Of a stretch of DNA of 64,000 nucleotides, positions 53,823 to 63,452 are shown piece by piece. Under the pieces are notes generated by a model. It did no database searches. It was not told the DNA's origin and was given only the letters and a program-made list of their open reading frames with translations. Origin of the DNA: Thermolongibacillus altinsuensis (lineage in GTDB: Bacteria; Bacillota; Bacilli; Bacillales; Anoxybacillaceae); contig NZ_SLUL01000006.1 of NCBI RefSeq assembly GCF_004341205.1, forward strand, positions 124,001 through 188,000, in the 5' to 3' direction. Position 1 is the stretch's first letter. Each line of letters opens with the position of its first letter. The translations under genes were made by a program, and so were the position numbers.

Positions 53823-54049
53823 AACCAACCTCCGTTTTAACATTAGCCGAAACTTGCCACAAGTGGAAATATCGCTACCCAAATACTAACAAAATTCTCC
53901 TCAAATTAGTATAAAAAAAATTTTGTGTAAAGTTGCTAGATCAAAAGAAAAAAACAGGGTATTCTCTGATTTAGCCAACATTTCAGAGAAAAAAGCGCCC
54001 TGCCTATGTCTAACAGTCTATCGAATGTAGAAGCAAAAAATTCATAAAT

Positions 54050-55948
54050 TCAAACATGGGAGATTTCAAATTTCTTTTGATAATGACTAAGTGCTAGTAA
54101 AGGAAATACATACGGATAACTGTGATAATGGATATAAAATCCCCCTGCCATTCCTTGCCCTGTCGGATAAGAAGTTGTCCAGTCTTCTCTTTCAGCGGAT
54201 TGAAGCAGAAATTTGATTCCGGCCTGAATTTCCGGTATAGGTTCACCAAAGACAGCAATGAGTGCACCCAGCGCCCATGCTGTATGTGTTAACGTACTTG
54301 CTCCTAACGGAACGTACGTTTTCTCGATATCGCTTTTACATGACTCGCCCCACCCGCCATCGTTGTTCTGAATTTTTAACAGCCATTTTACCGCCTTTTG
54401 AATGACTGGATGCTTCGGAGAGACTCCCACTGAAATCAGCCCGGTGACAGCAGCCCATGTTCCATATATATAGCAAATCCCCCATCTTCCATACCAAGCC
54501 CCGTTTTTCTCCTGATGATCCATCAACCACTCCACTTCGCGCTGAATAGCTGGATGTTGTTTAGATAAATTCGTGAAATTTCCGAAAAAGTCTAATGTTC
54601 TTCCCGTTAAGTCTGCGGTAGACGGGTCTGTCAGTATAAACTCAGCCCCTTGAATCGGGATATGATGTAAAACGCGCTTATTGACATTCTTTTCAAACGC
54701 CGCGTAACCTCCATCGTCATTTTGCATGGAGAACAGCCAATTAAGTCCTCGATCCCATGCCTGGCGGAATAAAGGTTCTTTCATCACCCATTTGTGGATC
54801 GCTCGTAAAGAAGCGGTTGTGTCATCCACATCGGGATTGATTGTGTTCACGTTCGAAAATCCCCATCCTCCCGGCATGCTGTACGGATTATGAACCGTCC
54901 AATCGCCATATCGAACGTGCTGCCGTGAAAGGAGATAGCGGTTTGCTTTTTGAATGACGGGATCTGCAGCGGAAACTCCTGCTTCTTGTAAAGCATAGCT
55001 CACTAAAGAAGTGTTCCAAACGGTTGCGGTTGTATATTGCATATGGGGATTGCCGTTTATTTGACAGATAAAAGATTTTAAGCCGTTTATCGCTTTTGTA
55101 ATGGTTAGGTGATTTTTTGGATACCCAAGCGACAATAAAGCAAAAATCATGAAGAACGTAGAACTGAAATAACTATAAAATGTTCCATCTGGCTCAATGC
55201 GGTTTAACATATATTGCTTAGCATGTTGCACGGCTGCAGAGTGAATAGATTTCGGTAAATCAATGAAATGTTTGATTGCCTGTTTCACATAAGAAAGAAA
55301 AGAGCGATCCGCTTGGAACGATGACCAATCATCCTCTTCTTTCAATCTTGAAACAAATAAGTCGGAAAGATCAGGGCTTCTTTTCGTTTTCACACGATAT
55401 TGATTGTCAGCTAAAATGAAAATAGGTGTAAGATTGGCTCTTCCATAAACGGAAAAATCGAAAAAGTTAATAGGAAACGAAAGCGGCAAAAGGATCATTT
55501 CAATGGGAATAGGAAAAAACTTTGGCCACGGATATTGTCCTGTTAAAGCAAGCATAAATTTGGCAAACATCTGCACGCTTTCGATTCCACCCATTTCTAA
55601 AATCCGCCGTTTTGCCGCTTGCATGTTTGGATCACTTTTCTTTCGATATCCGGAATAAAGAAGTGCATAATAGGCTTCAACGGTGGCCGTTACATTTCCT
55701 CCCCCTTCGTCATAAAAGAGCTTCCACGCTCCGTTCTCTTCTTGCTTCCTTTCAATTCGCTCCACTAACGCTTGGATCAAGTCTTCATCATTTATTTCCA
55801 ACGTGCGTAATAAGATGATCATATAAGCATCTGTTGAAATGCCCGTTTCAAAAGGATAATGCCATGATCCATCTGAAGATTGTTCATATTTCAATTTATT
55901 TACGATTCGGTTCATTTCGTTTTGAATGCTTAACCTCACATTCGCCAT
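54050..55948 (-). CDS. sqhC: Squalene-hopene/sporulenol cyclase
   Basis: About 632 residues, the length of B. subtilis SqhC. The acid motif of class II cyclases is present as PDVDDTTASL, and QW repeats are seen such as QNDDGGYAAF, QEKNGAWYGRWG and QNNDGGWGES. The enzyme cyclises a linear C30-C35 isoprenoid; in Bacillus the product is sporulenol in spores. The start is not certain: ATG at 55948 lies right against GAAAGGG, so a GTG at 55939 is also possible. It is divergent from the yppC-like gene. Confidence 0.88.
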   Translation of the reverse strand: MANVRLSIQNEMNRIVNKLKYEQSSDGSWHYPFETGISTDAYMIILLRTLEINDEDLIQALVERIERKQEENGAWKLFYDEGGGNVTATVEAYYALLYSGYRKKSDPNMQAAKRRILEMGGIESVQMFAKFMLALTGQYPWPKFFPIPIEMILLPLSFPINFFDFSVYGRANLTPIFILADNQYRVKTKRSPDLSDLFVSRLKEEDDWSSFQADRSFLSYVKQAIKHFIDLPKSIHSAAVQHAKQYMLNRIEPDGTFYSYFSSTFFMIFALLSLGYPKNHLTITKAINGLKSFICQINGNPHMQYTTATVWNTSLVSYALQEAGVSAADPVIQKANRYLLSRQHVRYGDWTVHNPYSMPGGWGFSNVNTINPDVDDTTASLRAIHKWVMKEPLFRQAWDRGLNWLFSMQNDDGGYAAFEKNVNKRVLHHIPIQGAEFILTDPSTADLTGRTLDFFGNFTNLSKQHPAIQREVEWLMDHQEKNGAWYGRWGICYIYGTWAAVTGLISVGVSPKHPVIQKAVKWLLKIQNNDGGWGESCKSDIEKTYVPLGASTLTHTAWALGALIAVFGEPIPEIQAGIKFLLQSAEREDWTTSYPTGQGMAGGFYIHYHSYPYVFPLLALSHYQKKFEISHV

Positions 55949-56027
55949 CCCTTTCATTTAAAAAAAGTGAGCACTTATCTATACTTATTCCTGCATATGA
56001 AAAACGATTCGTGAAGGAGGGATCGAC

Positions 56028-57185
56028 ATTTTTTGGATCATAAAAAAAACAGTTATACCACCAATTCTTTTTGAAATAAAGGATGAGTTAAAGAAAAAGC
56101 GCAAAGGCTTCAAGATAAAAACAATGAAAGAATCCGATTTAACCAAAGAGGAAAAAAGGTTAGTTCAACAGATACTCACTCAAACAAAAATAAAAAATGA
56201 AAACAACATTACAAGAACACAAGCATACTTTGATTTTTACCAGCGTCATCCAGAAATTCATTGGGCGTTTTTAGGACATATGGTATCAAGAAATGGCGGC
56301 TGGAATATGACCGACTTAAAGGGAGAACTGCTATCCAATTTATTAAACGAACAGGAACAACAATCGTTCTTTTCCTTTTTGGAGCGCGGAAATTGGCTTA
56401 TTTTTCAGGATGTATATCCGCAGTTTTTGCTTTATGAAGAAAGCATAAAAAGGAAAAAACCGCTTTTTTACCTTCTCCCTATTTTTCATGTATCCACATT
56501 TATGGAAACGATCTGGAACCACTTTTGGAAATATGGCGACCCTTATATACTCGCGATTGCTCTTGTCATTAACGAACAAAGCTACTTAGAAAAACGAGTC
56601 ATCCAAAATCCCCTTTTTCAAAAAGAAGTATTTCATACAATCGAGTTTAAGCTTCAAGATCTCCTTAGCTTAAATCATATTCTTTTTCCTTACTATGACG
56701 AATACAAGAAGCAAAAGATCGGGCTTATCGGACAAACATTGCATCATTTCGGTTCGCTTCATGAACGGATTTTATTAGGAAAGCGGTTATATTCCTTACT
56801 TTTTCATAAGCAAGATATGTTATATAAGTTGGTTCGGTGGGCTGCTTCTTGCCCTCACATGGGAACTCGCAAAGATTACTGGCCTCACCTATTTAATGAC
56901 GTTTATGAATCGGTGCCGGGGAAACCCTATAGACGCCGCATTAAGAATTGCCAAATACAACAAGGAATCCCTCGAATCTATAGTCCAAGATTAGCGTACG
57001 CATGGAAAAACGTTACACATGAAGAAGCAGACAAAGGAGATTGGTTCGATGACTGGACCATCATTCATTATTTAAATAAACAAGATGAAGAGATAAATGG
57101 AGAGATTGCCGATGAATACTGCAAAACACTCGAAAAAATGGAGCTTGCCATTATCGCGAAAAAAGCCATTTTTCGCCCGCAGTAA
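56028..57185 (+). CDS. yppC: DUF2515 (YppC-like) protein with probable ATT start
   Basis: The first ATG is at 56124, without a ribosome site. The frame is open back to 56001, and AAGGAGGG lies six bases before an ATT at 56028, giving IFWIIKKTVIPPILFEIKDE and a basic segment, which suits the hydrophobic N-terminus of YppC proteins. The remaining 353 residues show DUF2515 features such as HPEIHWAFLGHMVSRNGGWNM and GTRKDYWPHLF. Function unknown. It overlaps the next gene by 74 bp. Confidence 0.75.
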   Translation: MFWIIKKTVIPPILFEIKDELKKKRKGFKIKTMKESDLTKEEKRLVQQILTQTKIKNENNITRTQAYFDFYQRHPEIHWAFLGHMVSRNGGWNMTDLKGELLSNLLNEQEQQSFFSFLERGNWLIFQDVYPQFLLYEESIKRKKPLFYLLPIFHVSTFMETIWNHFWKYGDPYILAIALVINEQSYLEKRVIQNPLFQKEVFHTIEFKLQDLLSLNHILFPYYDEYKKQKIGLIGQTLHHFGSLHERILLGKRLYSLLFHKQDMLYKLVRWAASCPHMGTRKDYWPHLFNDVYESVPGKPYRRRIKNCQIQQGIPRIYSPRLAYAWKNVTHEEADKGDWFDDWTIIHYLNKQDEEINGEIADEYCKTLEKMELAIIAKKAIFRPQ

Positions 57186-57567
57186 ACATGTTTCCGCTTA
57201 TATTTCTACCGTTCTGTTTGCCTCATGGGTCGGAACGTATTTGGATCTTTATTTTGTCGGAAAACAAATGTACAGCTTTCCGGCTAGGCCATATCCAGCT
57301 ATTTTTTCCATCAACATTGCCTTTACGCTGATTGGCCTACCGATCCTAACAACTTTTTTCCTTTATTTTATAGAAAAGATGAAAACTTGGAAAAAAGGAG
57401 TTTTTATCGTAACAATTAGTCTAATCATGATGATTAGTGAAAAACGATCGGAAGCAATCGGATGGTTTGCTCACAATGACCAATGGGACCATCTTTATTC
57501 CTTTTTTGGATATTCACTTTTTTTAACAATTATTTGGAAGTTCTACCGATGGATGAGCTCACTCTAG
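57112..57567 (+). CDS. Four-segment membrane protein, CBO0543-like
   Basis: From the ATG at 57112 (GGAGAG upstream) 151 residues with four membrane segments, including YISTVLFASWVGTYLDLYF and a C-terminal YSFFGYSLFLTIIWKFYRWM. The start lies inside the end of the yppC-like gene. The pattern recalls CBO0543-type proteins but I am not certain. The IS3 remnant starts immediately after its stop, so the last residues may have been changed by the insertion. Confidence 0.6.
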   Translation: MNTAKHSKKWSLPLSRKKPFFARSKHVSAYISTVLFASWVGTYLDLYFVGKQMYSFPARPYPAIFSINIAFTLIGLPILTTFFLYFIEKMKTWKKGVFIVTISLIMMISEKRSEAIGWFAHNDQWDHLYSFFGYSLFLTIIWKFYRWMSSL

Positions 57568-57885
57568 ACGTTCCAGTATACATCCCGTCAATACAACAAC
57601 CTACTAAAAAGATACAATATAAAGGTCAGTATGTCCAGAAAAGGAAACTGTTTGGACAATGCCTGCATGGAAAACTTCTTCAGTCATTTCAAGTCAGAGT
57701 GTTTCAATCTGTACTCTTTTCGCACAGCCGAAGAGGTGAAGGATGCCGTACACAAATATATTCGTTTTTATAACCACCAACGTTTCCAAAAGAAATTAAA
57801 CAACCTGAGTACTTATGAATATAGGACTCAGGCTGCTTAAATGTGCTTTTTTATTCCTGTCTACTTGACAGGGGTCACTTCATTC
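57568..57885 (+). mobile_element. IS3-family (IS150-like) orfB 3' remnant
   Basis: The DNA reads QYTSRQYNNLLKRYNIKG in one frame and MSRKGNCLDNACMENFFSH, then FYNHQRFQKKLNNLSTYEY in the next; a one-base insertion after KG at about 57628 separates them. These are the last 90 or so residues of an IS3 OrfB with the catalytic Glu region (ENFFSHFKSE). The element's right end, TGACAGGGGTCA, is seen at about 57867-57878. The rest of the element is missing. Confidence 0.85.
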
Positions 57886-58124
57886 GAGAGGGACTTCATT
57901 TTGTTCTGTACCTTTTGTAATTTTAATAACTTTGTATAAATCAATAACGAACCACAAAAATAAAAACAGTATGTATGTAATAAAATCCTTTTACAAATCC
58001 CATTGTAAAGCTAGTTATACACAAAATTAATATTGCATGTCAACAACGATTTAAAATTCTCCAATTTCAACTAAATGAAATTCCCCGTTATGAACGGTTA
58101 ATTAGATAATTGGATAGGGATAAA
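57886..58124. other. A+T-rich remnant stretch
   Basis: Only a minus-strand open frame of 36 codons with a hydrophobic stretch (YILFLFLWFVIDLYKV) can be seen, ending inside the IS3 end. It vaguely resembles the end of a TM2-domain protein. Nothing else is recognisable. Confidence 0.3.
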
Positions 58125-58446
<322 letters not shown>

Positions 58447-58477
58447 TCATGTCATGCTTTGTATTACACTAAAATTT

Positions 58478-59722
58478 TTATATTGTTCTGCCAGATTTAC
58501 TAATATTATATTGACTCTTGTGCTCTGTAATTCTTAGCCAGTAACCTCCAAGGAATATAAATAAAGCTAATAGAAAAAGTGGAATTTTATAACCTTTAAA
58601 AAAATCAACTAGTATGCCAAATAAAGAAGGAGAGATAACTATGAATATTTGATTTAAAGTTAAAGCAACGCTAACAGTTAAACCTATAAAATTAGGATTG
58701 GATTTTTCCGATATTAGAACAATAAATAAACTAAACCAACCTATTCCTAAAAATCCTATTAGAAAGCATAAAAGGCCGTTAGCCCATATTGGTAGGTAAG
58801 TGGGGAAAAAAATCAAACCCATTATTGTAATTACAGTTAACCATATGGTTAGCTGTAAAGGTTTACTTCGATTTCCTTTAAATATCCTGTCACTGATCCA
58901 CGCCAATATAATTCTTCCAAACATTCCCCCTACTAAAGAGAGGCTTAAAAAAAATCCAGCCAAGTTTATATTTATTTTTAAAGTATTAGTAAGGTAACTC
59001 ATTAAATGGGCTACTATAATAAGCTGTAAAGAAACCATAGTGATGCCAATAAAAAATATAGGATAAAGGTCAAAATTGTTTTTTATTATATTTATCTTTT
59101 GAATAAAACTAAATTTTTCTTCTTGATTTTTGTTTATTCCCGGATCTTTATAAAAAACAAGAAATACTATTCCACCCAAAATAGCCATTATTGCTTGTAC
59201 TAATATGGCAGATGATAAACCATATTGATAAAAAAAGAATGGCAGTATTGCTGATGCCAAAGCACCTCCAATAGGTATACCTGTTTGACGAATTCCCATT
59301 GCAAGTCCCCTGTGTTTTTTAGGAAACCATTTTACAATCGCGCTACTTCCTCCTGGTTGTGCCGTACCATACCATATCCCCACAAAAGTAAGAATAAATA
59401 ACAAAAGAATATATTTATCTATTGTATATGCTGCAAGAATATTTATTCCAAGAAGAATAGAACCTAATCCTACTACCCACTTTTCTCCATATTTGTCCAT
59501 GATATTTCCAAAAATAATCATAGAAAATATTGGACCTATGTTTACTGCTGATACTATTAAACCTGTTTCAAAATGTGATAGGCTATATTCTTTTTGGTAA
59601 AAAGTTGCTAGTGGTCCCATTCCATAAGTTACAAATGTTGCGCAGGTTTGCGAGAATGTTGTTATAAATAAAATAATCCATTTGTAATTTTCATTTTTCG
59701 CAGATGGATCTTTGGAAAGCAT
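58478..59722 (-). CDS. MFS transporter, OFA (oxalate/formate antiporter)-like
   Basis: A 414-residue, twelve-segment MFS protein. ATFVTYGMGPLATFYQKEY in the first segment, NIMDKYGEKWV in the loop between segments 2 and 3, and GTAQPGGSSAIVKWFPKKHRG are typical of OFA/monocarboxylate-type members. Substrate is probably an organic anion. The gene is markedly more A+T-rich than its surroundings and is enclosed by IS remnants, so it is likely acquired. It may act with the adjoining oxygenase. Confidence 0.8.
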   Translation of the reverse strand: MLSKDPSAKNENYKWIILFITTFSQTCATFVTYGMGPLATFYQKEYSLSHFETGLIVSAVNIGPIFSMIIFGNIMDKYGEKWVVGLGSILLGINILAAYTIDKYILLLFILTFVGIWYGTAQPGGSSAIVKWFPKKHRGLAMGIRQTGIPIGGALASAILPFFFYQYGLSSAILVQAIMAILGGIVFLVFYKDPGINKNQEEKFSFIQKINIIKNNFDLYPIFFIGITMVSLQLIIVAHLMSYLTNTLKININLAGFFLSLSLVGGMFGRIILAWISDRIFKGNRSKPLQLTIWLTVITIMGLIFFPTYLPIWANGLLCFLIGFLGIGWFSLFIVLISEKSNPNFIGLTVSVALTLNQIFIVISPSLFGILVDFFKGYKIPLFLLALFIFLGGYWLRITEHKSQYNISKSGRTI

Positions 59723-59817
59723 AGTATCTTCCTTTCATTCATCATAATTATTACTTGGATTAAAAACATAACTAGATCCTGTTGTAATCTAAAAATTAAA
59801 CACCCGTGGTTATTTAT

Positions 59818-60672
59818 CTATCCTATATAGATGAGACGACCAGGAGCAACGTCAATACCAAAGGATACCTCACGAATTGCTTCATGGAAATTTCGCAAAG
59901 CGATAGCTGCTAAATCGTTTACAGGCATTACCATGTCGGGATAAAATGCGACAGCAACTTCTGGACGGTTAATGTCCCCTTGAATAATTGGTACTAGATC
60001 GGTTTTTTGCATCTCTCCTGGTATGGATGAACGCCAACGATACGGTACCTTAATGCGATAGAGTGGTTGGCTTAGTTGATCAATATCGCTCTGTGCCAAG
60101 AGGCGTAGCGCTTCACGTGCATCGGCGATACGAGTAAGAGGTCGCTCGGGATCATGACGTACACCTGTGAGCAACAAACCACACGGAGAGAAGTTCCTAT
60201 CTCCCATGAATTTTAATGCCGCATTTTCAATATGGAAATCTAATTCGACCTCCGATCCAAGGCCGGTATATTCCCTTTTGGCTTCTATGCTGGGTATCAG
60301 GTTATTCACGATGTCATGTCCCTCGTGAAACATAGAGTAAGGTTCTCCAATTAAAGACGCAACTGCAATCGCAAGGTTCTCGCTGATAAAACCAGATTTA
60401 GCACTAGGTGTAAAAGTCTGTGGATCCGGCGTCGTAAACACATTATCATCTACTGGGAGGTTCTCCAAAACAATGTATGGGCGTGGATTTAATGAAGCTT
60501 TTTGCTCATTGAGACATTCAATGATACGGCGAGGCATGGCCCGAAATGCGGCCATTCGAACTTCTGTGATATAACGAGTACTTCCAGTTGGATCGTATTG
60601 GATTTTGTTGAGTTCCTTATATAAAACTTCCTTTTCATCATCGCTTAGTTTGAAAACGTATTCCTGTTTCAT
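59818..60672 (-). pseudogene. 2-oxoglutarate/Fe(II) oxygenase (TauD/AsnO/clavaminate-synthase-like), 3' truncated
   Basis: A 284-residue frame with the first iron-binding part, His and Glu in ELDFHIENAALKF, and a normal body ending PGRLIYIG before TAG. In this family the second iron His and the 2-oxoglutarate-binding Arg come about ten residues later in an HGR motif, which is absent. Beyond the stop the same frame reads INNHGCLIF, which looks like the eroded continuation. The product should not bind iron properly. It faces the MFS gene in the same direction, 95 bp upstream of it. Confidence 0.65.
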
Positions 60673-61057
60673 AATGTTCTTAATTCCCCTTTCATCATAG
60701 TTAATATTTTTAATATGACATTTAACAATTAAAAAATATCCAACTGATGATGCTATCTCTGAGGGAGGTTATTTGGAATTATGAATCAATTATGCATGTT
60801 TTTGTTTTGAAAATTTTTTCCACAATCTCTCATCTCCTATAAAAATTTTTCCATAATTGTTGTGTTCAAGGTTAAAATACAAAAAAATTCACAAATAAAT
60901 CAATATATTTTCTAAAAATTCGATATAAATTTAATATTTAATATTTAATATTTAATTGACGTTTCATGGCGTTCAATTTATATAAATTTGTTAATGTTTT
61001 TGCTATTCTATAAGTAATCACAATGAATTTTTGACAAAACGTTAGGAAGGTGGAGCT
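60673..61057. other. Divergent intergenic region
   Basis: A 385-bp, very A+T-rich gap (with TTTAATATTTAATATTTAAT repeats near 60930) between the oxygenase and sirtuin genes. It must hold the promoters for both directions; AAGGTGGAGCT at its right end is the sirtuin ribosome site. No clear -35/-10 pair was identified. Confidence 0.4.
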
Positions 61058-61780
61058 ATGTTAGCGCAATGGTTAAAGACGTCTAGGTATACGGTTGTGC
61101 TTACAGGTGCTGGAATGTCGACAGAAAGCGGACTTCCTGATTTCCGTTCAGCGCAGACAGGATTATGGAGTAAGAAAAACCCGCAACAGCTGGCAAGTAC
61201 GTACGCACTCGAGCACAATCGGGATGAGTTTATCGCATTTTACCAATATCGTATTCGTACGCTTCACCAATGCAAACCGCATGCAGGACATATCATTTTA
61301 GCCGAGTGGCAAAAACGCGGAATCGTCCAAAGCATCATTACGCAAAATGTGGACGGATTTCATCAGCAAGCAGGCAGTGAAAACGTGATCGAACTTCACG
61401 GATCATTGAGAACGGTTCACTGTCAACGATGTCATAAAGTGTATGATAGCAACCTGTATATCAATGAACAATTTAATTGCGCTTGTGGCGGTTTTTTGCG
61501 ACCGTCTGTCGTCTTATTTGGCGAATCTCTTCCATCAGATGCGATCGATCAGGCATGGTTGGCTGCACAAAAAGCGGAATTATTGATCGTATTAGGCTCT
61601 TCTTTACAAGTATCGCCAGCCAATCAACTGCCCCTCATAGCGAAACGAAACGGTGCCAAGCTGGCCATTGTCAATATGGAACCGACGGAATTGGATGAAT
61701 GGGCGGATTTCGTCGTCCATCATCGAAAAATCGGTGAAATCCTTAAAGAAATGGATCATGAGTTAAAAGTGGGGGAATGA
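61058..61780 (+). CDS. srtN: NAD-dependent protein deacylase (sirtuin)
   Basis: A 240-residue Sir2 protein: GAGMSTESGLPDFRS (NAD site), TQNVDGFHQQAGS with the catalytic sequence ELHGSL after it, four zinc Cys in CQRCHKVY and CACGGFLRPSVVLFGE, and GSSLQVSPANQLP. It removes acetyl or other acyl groups from lysines using NAD. It is followed 4 bp later by a fructosamine kinase-like gene, an interesting pairing because both act on lysine modifications. Confidence 0.93.
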   Translation: MLAQWLKTSRYTVVLTGAGMSTESGLPDFRSAQTGLWSKKNPQQLASTYALEHNRDEFIAFYQYRIRTLHQCKPHAGHIILAEWQKRGIVQSIITQNVDGFHQQAGSENVIELHGSLRTVHCQRCHKVYDSNLYINEQFNCACGGFLRPSVVLFGESLPSDAIDQAWLAAQKAELLIVLGSSLQVSPANQLPLIAKRNGAKLAIVNMEPTELDEWADFVVHHRKIGEILKEMDHELKVGE

Positions 61781-61784
61781 AAAC

Positions 61785-62660
61785 ATGAACGTTTTGGACA
61801 TTTTGCGGAAGGCGCTTGACGACATTGGTGACCGAACAGCAATCATCCAATACCAAAGCGTGTCTGGGGGCGATATTAACTCCGCCTATTATGTCAGAAG
61901 CAAGCATCGCTCGTATTTTGTAAAAGTAAACAAAAAGATTCCTCCTCGTTTTTTCAAAAGTGAAGCAGCTGGTCTCGAATTGCTTCGAAAAACAAATACG
62001 GTTAAAGTCCCAAACGTATATTACGTCATGGAAGAAGAAAGCGGGGCATATGGTTTGCTTTTGCTTGAATGGATTGAAGGGGAAAAAACAGAACAAACAG
62101 CCGTATTGCTTGGTCAAGCAGTCGCTCAACTTCATCAATGTTATGGTCAGCATTTTGGTTTGGCTGAAGACAATTATATCGGCCGACTACCACAAAAAAA
62201 TGGATTATATGAAAATTGGATGGATTATTTTGTGAAATGCCGGCTTCTTCCGCAAATCCAATTAGCCGAACAAAAAGGAAGAATGCCGACAGCTAGACGA
62301 AATAAACTAGAAAAGTTGCTAGTTTCGCTCGAACGATGGCTTCCGCAGCAATGCCGCCCTTCTTTACTGCATGGTGACCTTTGGGGAGGCAATTGGATTG
62401 TCGGTGCAAAAGGGATGCCTTACTTAATTGACCCTTCTGTGTTTTATGGCCATTATGAATTCGAGATCGCGTTTACGGAATTATTTGGCGGATTTCCAGA
62501 TCAATTTTATGAAGCGTACAATGAGATTCAACCGCTTTCTCCCGAATATGAGGAAAGAAAAGAGCTGTATCAACTGTTTTATCTGCTCGTTCATCTCAAT
62601 TTATTTGGAGAAACATACGGTTATTCCGTCGATCGAATTTTGCAAAAGTATGTTGGATAA
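61785..62660 (+). CDS. Fructosamine/ketosamine-3-kinase family protein
   Basis: A 291-residue kinase of the fructosamine kinase/YniA family: SGGDINSAYYV glycine loop, Lys in SYFVKVNKK, LLLEWIEGE, the catalytic HGDLWGGNW and metal Asp in LIDPSVFYGHYEFEIAF. These enzymes phosphorylate sugar adducts on lysines so that they fall off, repairing glycated proteins. GTGGGGG lies before the ATG. It forms an operon with the sirtuin. Confidence 0.9.
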   Translation: MNVLDILRKALDDIGDRTAIIQYQSVSGGDINSAYYVRSKHRSYFVKVNKKIPPRFFKSEAAGLELLRKTNTVKVPNVYYVMEEESGAYGLLLLEWIEGEKTEQTAVLLGQAVAQLHQCYGQHFGLAEDNYIGRLPQKNGLYENWMDYFVKCRLLPQIQLAEQKGRMPTARRNKLEKLLVSLERWLPQQCRPSLLHGDLWGGNWIVGAKGMPYLIDPSVFYGHYEFEIAFTELFGGFPDQFYEAYNEIQPLSPEYEERKELYQLFYLLVHLNLFGETYGYSVDRILQKYVG

Positions 62661-62665
62661 TTTTA

Positions 62666-62722
62666 CTAAAACAAGAAAGAGAGCGAAACACGGTTACAGT
62701 GAAGCTCTCTTTCTTGTTTTAG
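62666..62722. terminator. Long bidirectional terminator
   Basis: CTAAAACAAGAAAGAGAGC pairs perfectly with GCTCTCTTTCTTGTTTTAG around a 19-nt loop, between the fructosamine kinase and the convergent livF. Confidence 0.9.
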
Positions 62723-62744
62723 ATGAACATTCCGGTACTCGATA

Positions 62745-63452
62745 TCAATGCCCTCCAAGATACGCCATCTTTACCTGTTCACTAGCGTTCAACTCTTCCG
62801 CTGAACCAGACAAGACAACACGGCCGGATTCAATGACATACGCCCGATCCGCCACAGAAAGTGCCATATTCGCGTTTTGTTCCACTAGCAAGATGGTCGT
62901 TCCCGATGAATTAATTTCTTCAATAATTCGGAAAATCGTTTTGACTAGCAAAGGGGCAAGGCCCATAGATGGTTCATCTAAAAGGAGGAGACGCGGACGT
63001 GCCATTAATGCGCGGCCTATGGCCAACATTTGTTGTTCACCACCCGACAACGTTCCAGCAAGTTGCTTTCTACGTTCATGAAGCCGAGGAAACAGATGAT
63101 ACACTTTCTCAAAATCCTTCTGAATTTCATTTTTATCCTTCCTTAAAAAAGCACCCAACTCTAAATTTTCTTCCACAGTCATATTGGCAAAAATGCGACG
63201 GCCTTCCGGAACATGAGAAATTCCTTGTTTGACAATCATCTGAGCGGCTTTGCCTGCAATCGATTGCCCTTCATACAAAATATCTCCATTTTTTGGTTTT
63301 AACAATCCGGAAATCGTCTTTAACAATGTGCTCTTGCCAGCGCCGTTTGCTCCAATGAATGTGACGATTTCTCCTTCATTTATTTCAAGTGAAACCCCTT
63401 TTAACGCTTGAATATTCCCGTAAAATACATCGATGCTATCTACCTTTAGCAT
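62745..63452 (-). CDS. livF: Branched-chain amino acid ABC transporter ATP-binding protein LivF
   Basis: A 235-residue ATPase with Walker A GANGAGKSTLLK, signature LSGGEQQMLAIG and Walker B LLLLDEPSMGLAPLL, the LivF form. C-terminal YVIESGRVVLSG and AYLGGH are also typical. It overlaps livG by one base and is the last gene of a transporter for leucine, isoleucine, valine or a related substrate such as urea or amides. Confidence 0.9.
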   Translation of the reverse strand: MLKVDSIDVFYGNIQALKGVSLEINEGEIVTFIGANGAGKSTLLKTISGLLKPKNGDILYEGQSIAGKAAQMIVKQGISHVPEGRRIFANMTVEENLELGAFLRKDKNEIQKDFEKVYHLFPRLHERRKQLAGTLSGGEQQMLAIGRALMARPRLLLLDEPSMGLAPLLVKTIFRIIEEINSSGTTILLVEQNANMALSVADRAYVIESGRVVLSGSAEELNASEQVKMAYLGGH

